Shown here in pieces: positions 1 through 8,692 of a DNA stretch of 64,000 bases. The position numbers and the translations under genes are program-made. This DNA is from Ignavibacteriota bacterium. GTDB lineage: Bacteria; Bacteroidota; Ignavibacteria; Tepidaquicellales; Tepidaquicellaceae. Within the stretch, counting starts at the first letter, position 1. Every line of letters starts with the position of its first letter. The notes under the pieces are model-generated. The model worked only from the letters and a program-made list of their open reading frames with translations, was not told the DNA's origin and made no database searches. The stretch covers positions 248,001-312,000 of the forward strand of contig JACREY010000012.1 of assembly GCA_016218085.1 (NCBI GenBank), in the 5' to 3' direction.

Positions 1-1
1 T

Positions 2-1606
2 ACCAATTATATATATTCGGTATTTTTTACGAATGCAAATACGGGATGGATTACCGGTTCATCCGCAACTATAAGAAAAACAACAAACGGGGGGATGAAC
101 TGGTTTTCCCAGACAACTACGTTGCCCTTCGGAGCATTTCAGGGACTCTACTTTCTGGATAATTTTTCAGGATGGATTGTCGGTGACCAGGTTTATGACA
201 GCACAATAATTCTAAGAACTGTTAATGGTGGAACTAACTGGACTCTGCAGAATACGGGAGGAGGAAAGATTCTTTACTCTTGCTTTTTTATAAATCCTCA
301 GACCGGATGGGCTGTTGGTATGTCTAACACAACTTATTCTGCATATATTATGTACACTTCAACGGGCGGAGCAAACTGGTCAGTTCAGATGAATGGCGGA
401 GCCGGCAGGTTATTCAGTTGTTACTTTCTTATGACGGGGCAGGGTTGGGCTGGCGGTGTCAATTCGTTCGTCCATACTTCGAACGGGGGTTTAAGCTGGG
501 ATACGATTACATCCGCTTATACAGTCAACGGCTTGCATTTCATCGATGCCCAAACCGGTTATATGGCTGAAAATACAGGAAGGGTAATGAAAACAACAAA
601 CGGAGGATATAACTGGTTTGTTTCTTTTCAGGGAGGATTCGGAACAATTAAAGCAGTTAAATTCACCGATGCGGCTACCGGCTGGGCGTGCGGAGTGCAG
701 GGAAAAATTCTGAAAACGACAAACGGCGGCGGAACCTGGTACCTGCAAAATACTCCAACCGGCCAGGATTTCAATTCTCTTAGTTTTGTTACACCTACAA
801 TCGGGTATGCAACCGGTTCAGGCGGGATAGTAACAAAAACCACTAACGGGGGAGAAGCTCCGAGTTCAACAGTTACAATACACAGGTATAATATAAATAA
901 ACCTATCGGTCCTTCGCAATTTACCAATGATACCGTAAATTTCAATTCTTATTTTACAAACGGCGGATATGCAAGGTATGTAAAAGTGACTCTTGATACG
1001 ATTACAAATGCAATTAATTCCAATCTGGAAATTTTTCTGATTCATCAAAATAAAACCGACACCATAGTTTACCGTGTCGGAGGAACAGGTAATAATTTCT
1101 ATAATACGGTTTTAAATGATTCCGCGCTCGTTCCGATTGAAAACGGAATACCTCCATACAACGGGCAATACCGGCCGTCGAGGCCTCTGTCACAGTTTAT
1201 TAATCTAACAACAAACGGGTTATGGATTTTAAAAATTTACGATATAGCAAAAAATCTAACCGGTGTAATAAAATCCTGGAGTATTACAATTACATATACA
1301 CCATCTGTAGGAATAAACAAAATTGAAAATACCGTTCCGGATAAATTCCTGCTGTATCAGAATTATCCCAATCCATTCAATCCGTCAACCATGATTAGAT
1401 TCGTAATACCCGGAAACTCATTTGTTAATCTAAAAGTATTTGATATGCTGGGAAGGGAAGTTGCAGTACTGATAAATGAAAACCTTAATGAGGGAATTTA
1501 CGAAACTCCTTTTAATGCTCCTGCAAACCTGTCAAGCGGTATTTATTTTTATAAAATCACAGCAGGTGATTTCTCCGAAGTGAAAAGAATGGTCTTTCTT
1601 AAATAA
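2..1606 (+). CDS. T9SS-secreted YCF48/BNR-type propeller protein with P-domain, 5' partial
   Basis: The reading frame is open from base 2, and the translation upstream of the first ATG (95) already carries a full propeller repeat, so the gene begins before the window. At least seven repeats of the form (K/R)T(T/V)NGGxNW are seen, as in YCF48/BNR-like beta-propellers. They are followed by a beta-rich domain (about nt 860-1310) with the GxWxLxIxD and xxSWxIxITY features of proprotein-convertase P-domains. The C-terminus is a type A T9SS sorting domain with NYPNPFNPST, GREV and SGIYFYKI. I infer export across the outer membrane and surface attachment or release. No catalytic motif is visible; the role is probably adhesion or carbohydrate binding. 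Confidence 0.85.
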   Translation, partial: TNYIYSVFFTNANTGWITGSSATIRKTTNGGMNWFSQTTTLPFGAFQGLYFLDNFSGWIVGDQVYDSTIILRTVNGGTNWTLQNTGGGKILYSCFFINPQTGWAVGMSNTTYSAYIMYTSTGGANWSVQMNGGAGRLFSCYFLMTGQGWAGGVNSFVHTSNGGLSWDTITSAYTVNGLHFIDAQTGYMAENTGRVMKTTNGGYNWFVSFQGGFGTIKAVKFTDAATGWACGVQGKILKTTNGGGTWYLQNTPTGQDFNSLSFVTPTIGYATGSGGIVTKTTNGGEAPSSTVTIHRYNINKPIGPSQFTNDTVNFNSYFTNGGYARYVKVTLDTITNAINSNLEIFLIHQNKTDTIVYRVGGTGNNFYNTVLNDSALVPIENGIPPYNGQYRPSRPLSQFINLTTNGLWILKIYDIAKNLTGVIKSWSITITYTPSVGINKIENTVPDKFLLYQNYPNPFNPSTMIRFVIPGNSFVNLKVFDMLGREVAVLINENLNEGIYETPFNAPANLSSGIYFYKITAGDFSEVKRMVFLK

Positions 1607-1622
1607 AATTATTCAATTTTAT

Positions 1623-1657
1623 AAAAAAGCTGCTGCTTATATACAGCAGCTTTTTTT
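1623..1657 (+). terminator. Intrinsic terminator after the propeller gene
   Basis: GCTGCTG (1629-1635) pairs with CAGCAGC (1644-1650) across an 8-nt loop and is followed by seven T residues. It starts 23 nt after the stop codon and separates the propeller gene from the efflux operon. Confidence 0.9.
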
Positions 1658-1666
1658 ATTTTCCCC

Positions 1667-1697
1667 TTGACAAAACATCAATTTCAGTGTATTTTTG
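1667..1697 (+). promoter_or_regulatory. Bacteroidota-type promoter of the efflux operon
   Basis: TTGA at 1667-1670 and TATTTTTG at 1690-1697 are separated by 19 nt, matching the -33 TTTG / -7 TAnnTTTG pattern of Bacteroidota housekeeping promoters. The predicted transcript start falls inside the inverted repeats at 1700-1737. Confidence 0.7.
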
Positions 1698-1699
1698 CA

Positions 1700-1737
1700 T
1701 TAACTATACGGTTAGTTAAGTGTGTTAGTTAAACTAA
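1700..1737 (+). promoter_or_regulatory. Two palindromic operator-like sites upstream of tetR
   Basis: TTAACTA (1700-1706) and TAGTTAA (1713-1719) form one palindrome with a 6-bp centre. TTAGTT (1725-1730) and AACTAA (1732-1737) form a second, related one with a 1-bp centre. They lie between the -7 element and the tetR start codon, the usual place for a TetR-family autorepression site. The share of the motif TTAGTTAA between the two sites supports binding by the same dimer. The assignment to this regulator is inference from position. Confidence 0.6.
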
Positions 1738-1746
1738 ATTATTAAA

Positions 1747-2370
1747 ATGGAAGAAAAGACATTGAATAAGGATATAAATACGGAAAAAAGAATTCTTGAA
1801 TCCGCGAGGAAAATTTTTCATGTGAAAGGACTTGCAGGTGCAAGGATGCAGGAAATCGCGGATGAAGCCAGGATAAATAAGGCTATGCTGAACTATTATT
1901 TCCGCAGCAAAGATAAACTCTTCGAGGCAGTATTTAAAGATGCCGCGAGGGATTTTTTCCCGAAAGTCTTCCAGATGGTAAATATGGATGTTCCGCTATT
2001 TGAAAAGATTGAAAAATTTATCGAAGGATATCTCACCTTTCTGCAGAATAACAGGTGCATTCCTGGATTCATTATCAATGAACTCTCACAGAATCCCCAG
2101 AGGCTTAAAGAATTTTTTAAGGAAAATAATATCAGGCCTCCTGAAAAATTTCTTATTGAAATAAGAGAGGCAGTCGAAAGAAAGGAAATTATTCAGATAG
2201 AACCAACAACACTTATTCTGAATATCCTGTCACTCTGCATTTTCCCGGTTGTTGCAAAGCCAATAATAGAGACGGTGTTCAACATAAGCGAGGAGCAATA
2301 CAATGATATGATAGAATCAAGGAAAAAATCCGCAGCACAATTCATCATTAACGCAATAAAAGTTAAATAA
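1747..2370 (+). CDS. TetR/AcrR-family transcriptional regulator
   Basis: A 207-aa protein with an N-terminal TetR helix-turn-helix (about residues 12-60: ILESARKIFHVKGL, then MQEIADEARINKAMLNYYFRSKDKLF) and a helical C-terminal ligand/dimer domain. The length is normal for the family. It is the first gene of the efflux operon, one base from the TolC-like gene, so it probably represses the operon through the palindromes at 1700-1737. E. coli ybhGFSR is likewise controlled by a TetR-family protein (CecR), which supports the comparison. The inducing ligand cannot be told from sequence. Confidence 0.92.
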   Translation: MEEKTLNKDINTEKRILESARKIFHVKGLAGARMQEIADEARINKAMLNYYFRSKDKLFEAVFKDAARDFFPKVFQMVNMDVPLFEKIEKFIEGYLTFLQNNRCIPGFIINELSQNPQRLKEFFKENNIRPPEKFLIEIREAVERKEIIQIEPTTLILNILSLCIFPVVAKPIIETVFNISEEQYNDMIESRKKSAAQFIINAIKVK

Positions 2371-2371
2371 T

Positions 2372-3634
2372 ATGAAACTGATAATTTTATTTTTAATGCT
2401 TTTCAACCAGAAGCAGGATACACTGAAACTGAATGACTGCTACGAAAGAGTCTATGAAAAGTATCCTAACGCCTATCAAAAGGTAATTTACGAAAATACT
2501 TCCGGACTGAGACTGAAAAACCTCGATGTGAATTACCTGCCCCAGATTTCATTTAAGGGTCAGGCAACCTACCAGTCAGAAGTTACCAAGCTGAATCTTC
2601 CTATTCCGAATGTCAAATCTCCTGACATGAGCAAGGACAGGTATCAGCTTACGCTTGACGTAAAGCAGCTTCTATGGGACGGCGGAACTACCGGCTCATT
2701 GAAGAGCGCAGAAGAAAAACAGCTTAGTTCGGATAAGCAAAAAATAGAAGTTGAACTATACGGTTTGAGGCAGAAAGTGAACGATTTGTATTTCTCCGTT
2801 TTACTGCTGCAGGAAAAAAGAAATATTAACATGCTTTACTATGATGATGTAAATTCAAAGATAAGCGAAATAAATTCCAAAATCGAAAACGGGATTATAC
2901 CGAAGAATAATCTCTACATACTTCAGGCTCAACTTCTTCAAATCGAGCAGGAACTGGAAAGCGTCGATGCGGACCGGAATGCATCATTAAAAATGCTTGC
3001 CGAACTTATGGAGAAAGACATTAATAAAAATATTGTGTTAATCCTTCCCGATCCAAAAGAAAATAATTTTGAAATAACCCCCGGCGAGAGGCCTGAATAC
3101 AGGATGTTCGAGCTTCAGAAAATTCAGTTCGATGCAATGCAGAATACAGTTGATTCGCGCATAATGCCCAAACTAAGTGCATTTGGACAGGCAGGTTACG
3201 GCAGGCCCGGTCTCAACATGCTGGATAATACTTTTCAGCCGTTCTATACTGTCGGACTTAGCATTGCCTGGAGTCCCATAAACTGGAATTCGAATAAAAA
3301 TGAAATTCAGATTTACGAGGCTAATAAAAGACTCATAGACAGACAGAAAGAAACATTTGACAAAAACCTGAAGGTAACGCTTGAAAAATTCAAGGCCGAT
3401 ATTCTGAAATATGAATCACTTCTTAAAAAAGATGAAGAGTTAATGAACATCAGACAAAAAATTGTGGATATTGCATCATCCCAGCTGGCAAACGGAACGA
3501 TTACCTCCACAGTTTACTTAACCGAGCTGGCAAATAAAAACCATGTGGCTTTATCATATAAAACCCATCTGGTTCAGCTTATACAGGCAAAAATAAATTT
3601 TTTAACCACTAAAGGAAGTAAAATTTATGAATAA
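2372..3634 (+). CDS. TolC-like outer-membrane efflux protein
   Basis: A 420-aa protein with a short hydrophobic N-terminus and two helical repeat halves of the outer membrane factor family. Visible features are LDVKQLLWDGG in the first half and LSIAWSPINWNSNKNEIQIYEANKRL in the second, with long coiled-coil stretches between. It would form the trimeric exit duct that docks with the HlyD-like adaptor. It overlaps that adaptor gene by 8 nt, indicating translational coupling. The signal peptide is unusually short, so the exact start is a little uncertain. Confidence 0.88.
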   Translation: MKLIILFLMLFNQKQDTLKLNDCYERVYEKYPNAYQKVIYENTSGLRLKNLDVNYLPQISFKGQATYQSEVTKLNLPIPNVKSPDMSKDRYQLTLDVKQLLWDGGTTGSLKSAEEKQLSSDKQKIEVELYGLRQKVNDLYFSVLLLQEKRNINMLYYDDVNSKISEINSKIENGIIPKNNLYILQAQLLQIEQELESVDADRNASLKMLAELMEKDINKNIVLILPDPKENNFEITPGERPEYRMFELQKIQFDAMQNTVDSRIMPKLSAFGQAGYGRPGLNMLDNTFQPFYTVGLSIAWSPINWNSNKNEIQIYEANKRLIDRQKETFDKNLKVTLEKFKADILKYESLLKKDEELMNIRQKIVDIASSQLANGTITSTVYLTELANKNHVALSYKTHLVQLIQAKINFLTTKGSKIYE

Positions 3635-4514
3635 AATATTTTTATATCCATCACTTTTTCTTTTAATGATTTTATCGGCATGCAGCAAAAACGATAAACG
3701 CTCCGATGCTTACGGAAACTTCGAAGCGGTCGAAACAATTGTTTCCGCAGAAGCAACGGGAAAGCTGATAGATTTTAATATCGAAGAAGGACAGCTTCTT
3801 GAAAAAGATGTTACAGTCGGCAATATAGATGCCGACCAGCTCAGCCTAAAAAAGCAGCAGCTCGAAGCGCAGAAAAACACTATCAGGACAAAATTCAAAA
3901 ACGTTTTCTCGCAGATAAATGTTTACAAGGAGCAGAAGCGTGTAAGCCAGGTTGAAAAAAACAGGATTGAAAAACTCCTGAAAGACGAAGCTGCAACCAC
4001 AAAACAGCTTGACGATATAAACGGAAACTTAAACGTTCTTGATAAGCAGATTGCAGCAATAGAATCCCAGAACTCCACAACCATGCAGGAAATCAAAAGT
4101 CTCGATGTGCAGATACAGCAGATACAGGACCAGATAAACAAGAGCGCAGTAATAAATCCCGTAAAAGGGACGGTGCTTATGAAGCTTGCAGAGCAATCTG
4201 AAATAGTGAATTACGGTAAACCTCTTTATAAAATAGCCGATATAAGCACAATGGAACTGAGAGTTTATGTCAGCGGTGAGCAGCTTCCGAATGTAAAGCT
4301 TGGACAAATAGTGCGAGTTCTGATTGATTCCGATAAAAACGGATTGAGTGAACTGGAAGGCATGGTAAGCTGGATTTCTTCTAAAGCAGAATTTACTCCG
4401 AAAATCATTCAGACTAAAGAAGAAAGAGTAAATCTTGTATATGCCGTAAAGGTGAAAGTGAAAAACGACGGCTCTCTTAAAATCGGAATGCCCGGAGAAG
4501 TTATATTCAAATAG
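3627..4514 (+). CDS. HlyD/YbhG-like periplasmic adaptor lipoprotein
   Basis: A 295-aa membrane-fusion protein. The lipobox LSAC (Cys19) predicts a lipid anchor. A lipoyl half-motif follows at about residues 35-55 (SAEATGKLIDFNIEEGQLLEK). A long coiled-coil hairpin spans about 65-170, and the second lipoyl half (VINPVKGTVLMKLAEQSEIV) leads to a beta-barrel domain. It bridges the ABC pump in the inner membrane and the TolC-like duct. It sits between those genes in the same operon, as ybhG does in E. coli. Confidence 0.9.
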   Translation: MNKIFLYPSLFLLMILSACSKNDKRSDAYGNFEAVETIVSAEATGKLIDFNIEEGQLLEKDVTVGNIDADQLSLKKQQLEAQKNTIRTKFKNVFSQINVYKEQKRVSQVEKNRIEKLLKDEAATTKQLDDINGNLNVLDKQIAAIESQNSTTMQEIKSLDVQIQQIQDQINKSAVINPVKGTVLMKLAEQSEIVNYGKPLYKIADISTMELRVYVSGEQLPNVKLGQIVRVLIDSDKNGLSELEGMVSWISSKAEFTPKIIQTKEERVNLVYAVKVKVKNDGSLKIGMPGEVIFK

Positions 4515-4549
4515 CAAATAAAAATGTTAAATGTTAAAAATATTTTTCA

Positions 4550-4611
4550 ACCCCGAAGGGGTGATAATATTATAGAAAGCATATTATTACAAGAACAAAC
4601 CCCGAAGGGGT
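4550..4611 (+). repeat. Pair of REP-like palindromes inside the efflux operon
   Basis: The palindrome ACCCCGAAGGGGT occurs twice in the same orientation, at 4550-4562 and 4599-4611, each followed by GA. It lies in the 168-nt gap between the adaptor and first ABC ATPase genes. The pattern (5-bp arms, 3-nt loop) resembles the REP elements common in Bacteroidota and the ones at 43074 and 43123. A separate A/T-rich hairpin (CTAC 4652-4655 with GTAG 4677-4680) ends just before the next start codon. These could partly terminate or stabilise the operon mRNA. Confidence 0.7.
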
Positions 4612-4682
4612 GACATTTTTGTCGCATTATAAATAAAAAAACACGAAATGACTACGATTAAAGAAATTTTTCTTTTGTAGAA

Positions 4683-5594
4683 ATGTACATAGTTGAAGTA
4701 AAAAATATCACAAAGAATTTCAAAGACACGGTTGCCGTAGATGACATTTCGTTTGAAGTCGGGCAGGGAGAGCTTTTCGGGCTGATTGGTCCGGACGGAG
4801 CAGGAAAGACTACACTCTTCAGAATGCTGACAACCCTGTTAAAGCCAATGAGCGGATATGCGAAAGTGCTCGGATTCGATATCGTAAAAGATTATAAAAA
4901 GATAAGAAAGCATGTTGGCTACATGCCCGGCAGGTTTTCCCTTTACCAGGATTTATCAGTTGAAGAAAACCTGAAATTCTTTGCAACGATTTTCGGAACA
5001 ACTATCGAAGAGAATTATGATTTGATAAAAGATATCTATATCCTGCTGGAGCCTTTTAAGAAGCGCAAAGCAGGAAAACTATCGGGAGGCATGAAGCAGA
5101 AGCTCGCGCTTTGTTGTGCCTTGATTCACAAACCCGATGTACTTTTTCTCGATGAGCCTACAACAGGGGTTGACCCTGTTTCCAGAAATGAATTCTGGGA
5201 AATGCTGCGCAAGCTTAAAGAGCAGGGAATCACGATTCTGGTTTCCACTCCGTATATGGATGAAGCATCACTCTGCGACCGCGTTGCATTAATGCAAAAA
5301 GGGAAAACACTGAGCATAGATACACCTGAAAATATAATAAGCAGATTTAAGAAACCGCTGTTTGCAATCAGTTCAGAAAACCAGTACTCACTTATGCAGA
5401 ATCTTCTGGCTTATGAAAACAGGGATACGATTTATCCGTTTGGTGATTTTCTTCATTATACGGACAAGAGAGAAAATGTAAGCACTGACGAGATAATGAA
5501 ATACATAGAATCGCTCAACTGCAAAAAAATTACAGTGAAATCCATTAAGCCGAATATAGAAGACTGCTTTATGGCGTTGATGGAGGAGAATTAA
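4683..5594 (+). CDS. ABC transporter ATP-binding protein (YbhF N-half-like)
   Basis: A 303-aa ATPase with Walker A GPDGAGKTTL, signature LSGGMKQKLAL, and Walker B VLFLDEPTTGVDP. GPDGAGKTT is typical of the first nucleotide-binding domain of the YhiH/RbbA/YbhF family. Its C-terminal extension of about 70 residues is also seen between the two domains of the fused proteins. It overlaps the next ATPase gene by one base (5594). The pair should energise the two ABC-2 permeases encoded downstream. Confidence 0.93.
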   Translation: MYIVEVKNITKNFKDTVAVDDISFEVGQGELFGLIGPDGAGKTTLFRMLTTLLKPMSGYAKVLGFDIVKDYKKIRKHVGYMPGRFSLYQDLSVEENLKFFATIFGTTIEENYDLIKDIYILLEPFKKRKAGKLSGGMKQKLALCCALIHKPDVLFLDEPTTGVDPVSRNEFWEMLRKLKEQGITILVSTPYMDEASLCDRVALMQKGKTLSIDTPENIISRFKKPLFAISSENQYSLMQNLLAYENRDTIYPFGDFLHYTDKRENVSTDEIMKYIESLNCKKITVKSIKPNIEDCFMALMEEN

Positions 5595-6319
5595 TGGAAG
5601 ACAATAAGATTATATATGCCGAAAACCTCACGAAGAAATTCGGAAACTTTACCGCTGTCAATTCAATCTCATTTTCAGTGAACAAAGGAGAAATATTCGG
5701 ATTTCTCGGAGCGAACGGGGCGGGAAAGACCACGGCAATAAGGATGCTGTGCGGACTCTCCACACCCACGTCTGGAAAAGCCACCGTTGCGGGTTTCGAC
5801 GTATTCAAGCAGACAGAAAATATCAAGAAGAATATCGGATATATGAGCCAGAAGTTTTCTTTGTATGAAGATTTAACGGTAAAAGAAAATATTGTTTTTT
5901 ATGGCGGAATCTACGGCTTATCGAATAAAGAGATTAAGGAAAAAACGGATTACCTGGTGGATATTCTGAAAATCGGTGATGCAAGGAACAAGCTGATTAA
6001 ATCCCTTCCGCTCGGATGGAAGCAGAAACTTGCATTCTCGGTTTCAATTCTTCATAATCCCAAAATAGTATTTCTCGATGAGCCGACCGGAGGAGTTGAC
6101 CCGGTGACGAGAAGGCAGTTCTGGAATATGATTTATGATGCCGCATCAAAAGGTGTCACGGTTTTTGTTACGACGCACTACATGGACGAAGCTGAATACT
6201 GTAACAGGGTTTCTATCATGGCTGACGGAGTTATTGCCGCTATGGATACTCCTTCGAAGCTTAAAGAATCTTATAATGTAAAAACAATGCACGATGTATT
6301 TGTGAAAATAGCCCGTTAA
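5594..6319 (+). CDS. ABC transporter ATP-binding protein (YbhF C-half-like)
   Basis: A 241-aa ATPase with Walker A GANGAGKTT and Walker B IVFLDEPTGGVDP. The signature is degenerate, reading LPLGWKQKLAF instead of LSGGxxQR. The same change occurs in the second nucleotide-binding domain of fused YbhF/RbbA-type proteins, so it is a family trait rather than decay. With the preceding gene it would form an asymmetric heterodimer. The 50-nt gap to the permease gene holds a short repeated motif (AATCTTAYGAATCTTA). Confidence 0.93.
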   Translation: MEDNKIIYAENLTKKFGNFTAVNSISFSVNKGEIFGFLGANGAGKTTAIRMLCGLSTPTSGKATVAGFDVFKQTENIKKNIGYMSQKFSLYEDLTVKENIVFYGGIYGLSNKEIKEKTDYLVDILKIGDARNKLIKSLPLGWKQKLAFSVSILHNPKIVFLDEPTGGVDPVTRRQFWNMIYDAASKGVTVFVTTHYMDEAEYCNRVSIMADGVIAAMDTPSKLKESYNVKTMHDVFVKIAR

Positions 6320-6321
6320 TA

Positions 6322-6366
6322 AATCAATCTTACGAATCTTATGAATCTTATTAATCTTACGAATCA
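6322..6366 (+). repeat. Short ~10-bp tandem repeat in operon spacer
   Basis: Between the second ATPase and first permease gene the word ATCTTA(C/T)GA is repeated about four times with ~10-bp spacing. Similar words occur at 19728-19750, 22411-22452 and 36108-36136, so this is one copy of a dispersed simple-repeat family. Confidence 0.6.
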
Positions 6367-6369
6367 AAA

Positions 6370-7476
6370 ATGAAACAGTTTTTAGGATTTCTGGTAAAAG
6401 AGTTTTATCACATATTCAGGGACTTCAGGACTTTGCTGATTCTCTTCGGCATGCCCGTTGCGCAGATTATGCTGTTCGGATTTGCAATTACAAATGAAGT
6501 GAAAGACGTAAAAATAGCAATACTGGATGAATCGAAAGATAATATAACAAAGGAAATCAGCAGCAAGCTGCTTTCTTCCGGATACTTTATTGCATATGAT
6601 AACCTGAAATCCGTAAAAGACATAGAGCCCGAATTCAGGAAAGGAATGATTAAGGAAGTGATAATATTCGAGCCGAACTTTTCCGGGAATCTATTAAAGC
6701 TCGGAAAGGCAAACGTGCAGCTGATTGCGGACGCATCCGAGCCGAATCTTGCAAATATGATTGTCGGATATACATCTTCCATACTGATGGATTACCAGAA
6801 AGACCTTGCCAAATCGGGAGATATACGTCCATCAATAAATACGGATGTAAAGATGCGCTACAACCCCAACCTGAAAAGCGTGTTTATGTTCGTGCCCGGA
6901 CTGATGGCAGTAATTCTGCTTCTTGTATCCGCACTGATGACTTCAATTTCAATAACAAAAGAAAAGGAAATCGGCACGATGGAGGTTTTGCTCGTATCCC
7001 CGCTCAAGCCGTTTCAGATTATAATAGGAAAAGTAATTCCATACCTGCTTCTTGCATTTGTAAATGCGTTCGTGATTCTGGGCTTAGCGCAGTTTGTATT
7101 CGGTGTTCCGATTGCCGGAAACACAGTTCTGCTTTTGCTCGAAAGCACACTGTTCGTTATCACTTCGCTTTCTCTCGGAATATTTATATCCACAATCAGC
7201 AACAGCCAGCAGACTGCAATGATGGTGTCTCTCGGCGGACTGATGCTACCTACAATTATACTATCGGGATATATTTTCCCGATTGAAAACATGCCAATAC
7301 CGTTGCAGATTATAAGCAACATTGTTCCTGCAAGATGGTTCATCACGATAGTAAAAAGCATAATGCTCAAAGGAGCGGGGTTTGAGTATATAATCAAGGA
7401 AACTTTAGTGCTTGCCGGAATGACAGTATTCCTGATAGCCCTCAGCATCAAAAAATTCAAAACAAGACTGGAATAA
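6370..7476 (+). CDS. ABC-2 type permease (YbhS-like)
   Basis: A 368-aa inner-membrane protein. One N-terminal transmembrane segment (LLILFGMPVAQIMLFGFAI) is followed by a periplasmic domain of about 130 residues and a C-terminal block of five membrane segments. The family motif KEKEIGTMEVLLVSPLKPFQIIIGK precedes that block. This is the ABC2_membrane_3 layout of YhhJ/YbhS. It pairs with the next gene to form the membrane part of the exporter. Substrates of such systems are varied cations and drugs; none can be named here. Confidence 0.92.
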   Translation: MKQFLGFLVKEFYHIFRDFRTLLILFGMPVAQIMLFGFAITNEVKDVKIAILDESKDNITKEISSKLLSSGYFIAYDNLKSVKDIEPEFRKGMIKEVIIFEPNFSGNLLKLGKANVQLIADASEPNLANMIVGYTSSILMDYQKDLAKSGDIRPSINTDVKMRYNPNLKSVFMFVPGLMAVILLLVSALMTSISITKEKEIGTMEVLLVSPLKPFQIIIGKVIPYLLLAFVNAFVILGLAQFVFGVPIAGNTVLLLLESTLFVITSLSLGIFISTISNSQQTAMMVSLGGLMLPTIILSGYIFPIENMPIPLQIISNIVPARWFITIVKSIMLKGAGFEYIIKETLVLAGMTVFLIALSIKKFKTRLE

Positions 7477-7478
7477 AT

Positions 7479-8600
7479 ATGAGGACAATACTTTTTATAT
7501 TAAGAAAAGAGTTCTTACAGATATTCAGGAACAAGGCAATGATTCCGATAATATTCTTTATGCCGGTATTCCAGCTGCTTATTTTATCCAATGCCGCTAC
7601 ATACGAAATAAAAAATATCAGGTTTTCCGTTGTTGACCTTGACCAGAGCAGGTTTTCGCGCGAACTTGTTTCAAAGTTCACTTCGACGGGATATTTTATA
7701 TTAACAGAAAATTCTTTTTCCGTTTCAGAGGCGGAAGAAGGATTCAGAAAAAACACATCAAAGCTTGTGCTGAACATTCCTCAGGACTTCGAAAAAAATT
7801 ACAGAAAAAACGGCAAGGCGGAATTGCAGGCGGTTATCAATGCGGAAGACGGTTCCGCCGCGGGGATAATCTACAATTACACCTCGAATATAATTCAGCA
7901 GTTTGCATCTGGAGTGGTAACCGAATGGACCGGACTGCCTGAAGCGGAAAAAAGCCCGGTGATAAATATAAGTTACTCAAACTGGTTCAACCCCGAGCTC
8001 GATTACAAAACGTACATGGTGCCGGGAATACTGGTTGCTCTTGTATCTATGGTTGGTGTATTCTTATCGGGAATGAACATTGTAAAGGAAAAAGAAATCG
8101 GAACAATCGAACAGCTGAATGTCACACCGATAAAGAAAGGGCAGTTCATTATCGGAAAGTTAATGCCGTTCTGGATAATAGGAATATTCGAGCTTGCTTT
8201 CGGAATGACTCTCGGATTTTTTATATTCAGCGTTCCTATGCTTGGAAGTCCTTTCCTGATTTTGATTGTTGCGGGCATTTACCTGCTTGTAATTCTGGGA
8301 ATGGGATTATTCATATCAACATTCACGAATACGCAGCAGCAGGCAATGTTCATTGCGTGGTTTTTCTTTGTAATCTTTATGCTGATGGGTGGAATATTTA
8401 CTCCTATCGAGAGTATGCCCGACTGGGCTCAAACGATGACTCTTTTCAATCCCATTGCGCACTTCAGCAGGGCAATGCGGATGATAATGCTCAAAGGCAG
8501 CGGACTACAGGATATTCTGAAAACTCTTTACATACTCGGCGCATACGCAGTTGTAATGCTCACGTTTGCTGTAATCAGGTACAGGAAGGTGGAAGGATAA
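7479..8600 (+). CDS. ABC-2 type permease (YbhR-like)
   Basis: A 373-aa paralogue of the preceding permease with the same layout: an N-terminal transmembrane helix, a periplasmic domain, the motif KEKEIGTIEQLNVTPIKKGQFIIGK, and five C-terminal helices ending near IRYRK. It starts two bases after the previous stop codon. It is the last gene of the TetR-TolC-HlyD-ABC-ABC-permease-permease operon. Two distinct permeases and two ATPases match the heteromeric YbhFSR architecture. Confidence 0.92.
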   Translation: MRTILFILRKEFLQIFRNKAMIPIIFFMPVFQLLILSNAATYEIKNIRFSVVDLDQSRFSRELVSKFTSTGYFILTENSFSVSEAEEGFRKNTSKLVLNIPQDFEKNYRKNGKAELQAVINAEDGSAAGIIYNYTSNIIQQFASGVVTEWTGLPEAEKSPVINISYSNWFNPELDYKTYMVPGILVALVSMVGVFLSGMNIVKEKEIGTIEQLNVTPIKKGQFIIGKLMPFWIIGIFELAFGMTLGFFIFSVPMLGSPFLILIVAGIYLLVILGMGLFISTFTNTQQQAMFIAWFFFVIFMLMGGIFTPIESMPDWAQTMTLFNPIAHFSRAMRMIMLKGSGLQDILKTLYILGAYAVVMLTFAVIRYRKVEG

Positions 8601-8692
8601 AATGCAAATGTTAAATTGAAGAGTGTGTATATCGCTTTTAAATGTTGCTGAGAAATTTTAAAAAGAAATTTAATAAACCAAATAAAAATAAT

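Noticed and set aside
4029-4517. 162-residue open frame on the minus strand opposite the HlyD-like gene
   Set aside because: It is fully inside a well-supported gene and its translation (Phe/Tyr/His-rich) shows no domain. It reflects base composition of the other strand.
8642-8692. N-terminal extension of the DUF302 gene
   Set aside because: The added 17 residues are Lys/Asn-rich and outside the family domain; ATG 8693 fits better.
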